From the NCBI GenBank assembly GCA_947591475.1, contig CANQDE010000003.1:1-64000 (forward strand): a DNA stretch of 64,000 nucleotides. The letters run 5' to 3'. The position numbers and the translations under genes were made by a program. This document shows positions 63,511 through 64,000 of the stretch, one piece after another (the first letter of the stretch is position 1; each line of letters begins with the position of its first letter). The notes beneath the pieces were generated by a model. It had not been told where the DNA came from. It saw only the letters and a list, made by a program, of their open reading frames with translations, and ran no database searches. Source of the stretch: an uncultured Alistipes sp. (GTDB lineage: Bacteria; Bacteroidota; Bacteroidia; Bacteroidales; Rikenellaceae).

Positions 63511-63921
63511 TTATTCGGCCTGCCCTTCTTCGTAGTCGTTCGGGACGACCGTGATCGGGGCCGTCGGGTCGAAGTCGCCGTACTCCTCCTGTATCTCGGT
63601 TCGGGCCGGCGTGCGATCCATATTCGTGAAGAACGAGGCCAGTCGCGGGTAAACCAACTGGATGAAAAGCAGCGCCAGAAACGCGATTCCTAAATAGAGC
63701 CAAATCCGCATACGGCCGTTGTTCGTGCGCGAACGGCGGTTCGCACGCGCTTCGCGTTGCGTGCGGATGTACTGTCCGGGACGGTATTCGCGGTCGTCGT
63801 CGGAGCGTTGGCCGTGCAGTTCGGCGCGGCGCTGCTCGCGGGCCTCCTTCTCGGGGTCGTAGTAGCGCGGAATGTAGTTGAACTTGTTGGCGTGTTTCTT
63901 GAATGGCGTGAACCCTAACAT
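63511..63921 (-). CDS. Small membrane protein of unknown function
   Basis: A 136-residue protein, not recognised. The N-terminal 65 residues are highly charged (DPEKEAREQRRAELHGQ) and would be cytoplasmic. A single membrane helix lies at about 72-88 (IWLYLGIAFLALLFIQL). The last 45 residues are acidic. The first line MLGFTPFKKHANKFNYIPRY has the look of a conserved motif. It is upstream of mutL on the same strand, with a module B repeat in between, and has a promoter at 63973-63966. Confidence 0.75.
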   Translation of the reverse strand: MLGFTPFKKHANKFNYIPRYYDPEKEAREQRRAELHGQRSDDDREYRPGQYIRTQREARANRRSRTNNGRMRIWLYLGIAFLALLFIQLVYPRLASFFTNMDRTPARTEIQEEYGDFDPTAPITVVPNDYEEGQAE

Positions 63922-63965
63922 ACAGTCTCGTTTTTAGTGAATCGAAAAATTCGTATCTTATTCGG

Positions 63966-64000
63966 TAAAGATACGAAAAAGCCGAGCGCAATACGAATTT
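63966..64000 (-). promoter_or_regulatory. Promoter for the small membrane protein gene
   Basis: On the minus strand GCGCTCGGCTTTTTCG followed by TATCTTTA (63973-63966), the same module as at 34032. The rest is cut off by the window end. Confidence 0.55.

Overview
The window reads as chromosomal DNA of a Bacteroidota (Bacteroidales) bacterium, most likely an Alistipes-like member of the Rikenellaceae. The sequence signs are Bacteroidota-type promoters (TAnnTTTG -7 boxes, for example before crcB, serS, the ferredoxin and the U32 peptidase), A-rich start-codon contexts with little Shine-Dalgarno signal, a TonB-dependent receptor with an N-terminal carboxypeptidase-like domain, several lipoproteins, DUF349 and the long YidC form. 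Coding DNA is GC-rich. I saw no phage, insertion sequence, CRISPR array, tRNA or rRNA. The genus is inference.

Layout. 1-423: repeats and an outward promoter. 424-3733 (minus): ackA-ptb-buk, acetate and butyrate formation from acyl-CoA with ATP gain. 4026-10547: a response regulator, then DUF349 protein, pyrG and yidC. 10805-14588 (minus): metal-handling group (TonB receptor, HMA protein, Fur-family regulator, Cys/His-rich exported protein). 14683-20389: recQ, DEDD exonuclease, rRNA methyltransferase, metallo-beta-lactamase-fold protein, lipoprotein. 20442-29836 (minus): a self-contained urea module, ureABCEFGD, then a urea channel and a CbiMQO-type nickel/cobalt importer. 30044-34974: crcB, ferredoxin, serS, U32 peptidase, methyltransferase. 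34975-35552: a noncoding block with a strong 6S-like RNA candidate. 35553-43944 (minus): a six-gene membrane complex related to hydrogenase-4/complex I, followed by two half-size chromate-transporter proteins. 44453-52284: rsmE, two tandem M3 lipoprotein peptidases, RNase R. 52281-58871 (minus): cyclotransferase-metH-metF-M20 amidohydrolase-rnr, tightly packed. 59025-63921 (minus): YhcH-like, EEP-family protein, rhomboid, mutL and a small membrane protein.

The most interesting points are these. (1) The hydrogenase-like complex lacks the cysteines for the [NiFe] site and for the proximal Fe-S cluster, so it is an energy-converting-hydrogenase-related (Ehr-type) complex whose driving reaction is unknown. 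(2) A 183-nt rod-shaped RNA at 35160-35342 has its own promoter and looks like 6S RNA. (3) A composite family of noncoding palindromic repeats (modules A and B) occurs at least ten times between genes, including twice inside the urease/nickel gene run. (4) A promoter module with a GCAAAY..RTTTGC palindrome about 20 bp before TATCTTTG recurs at five sites.
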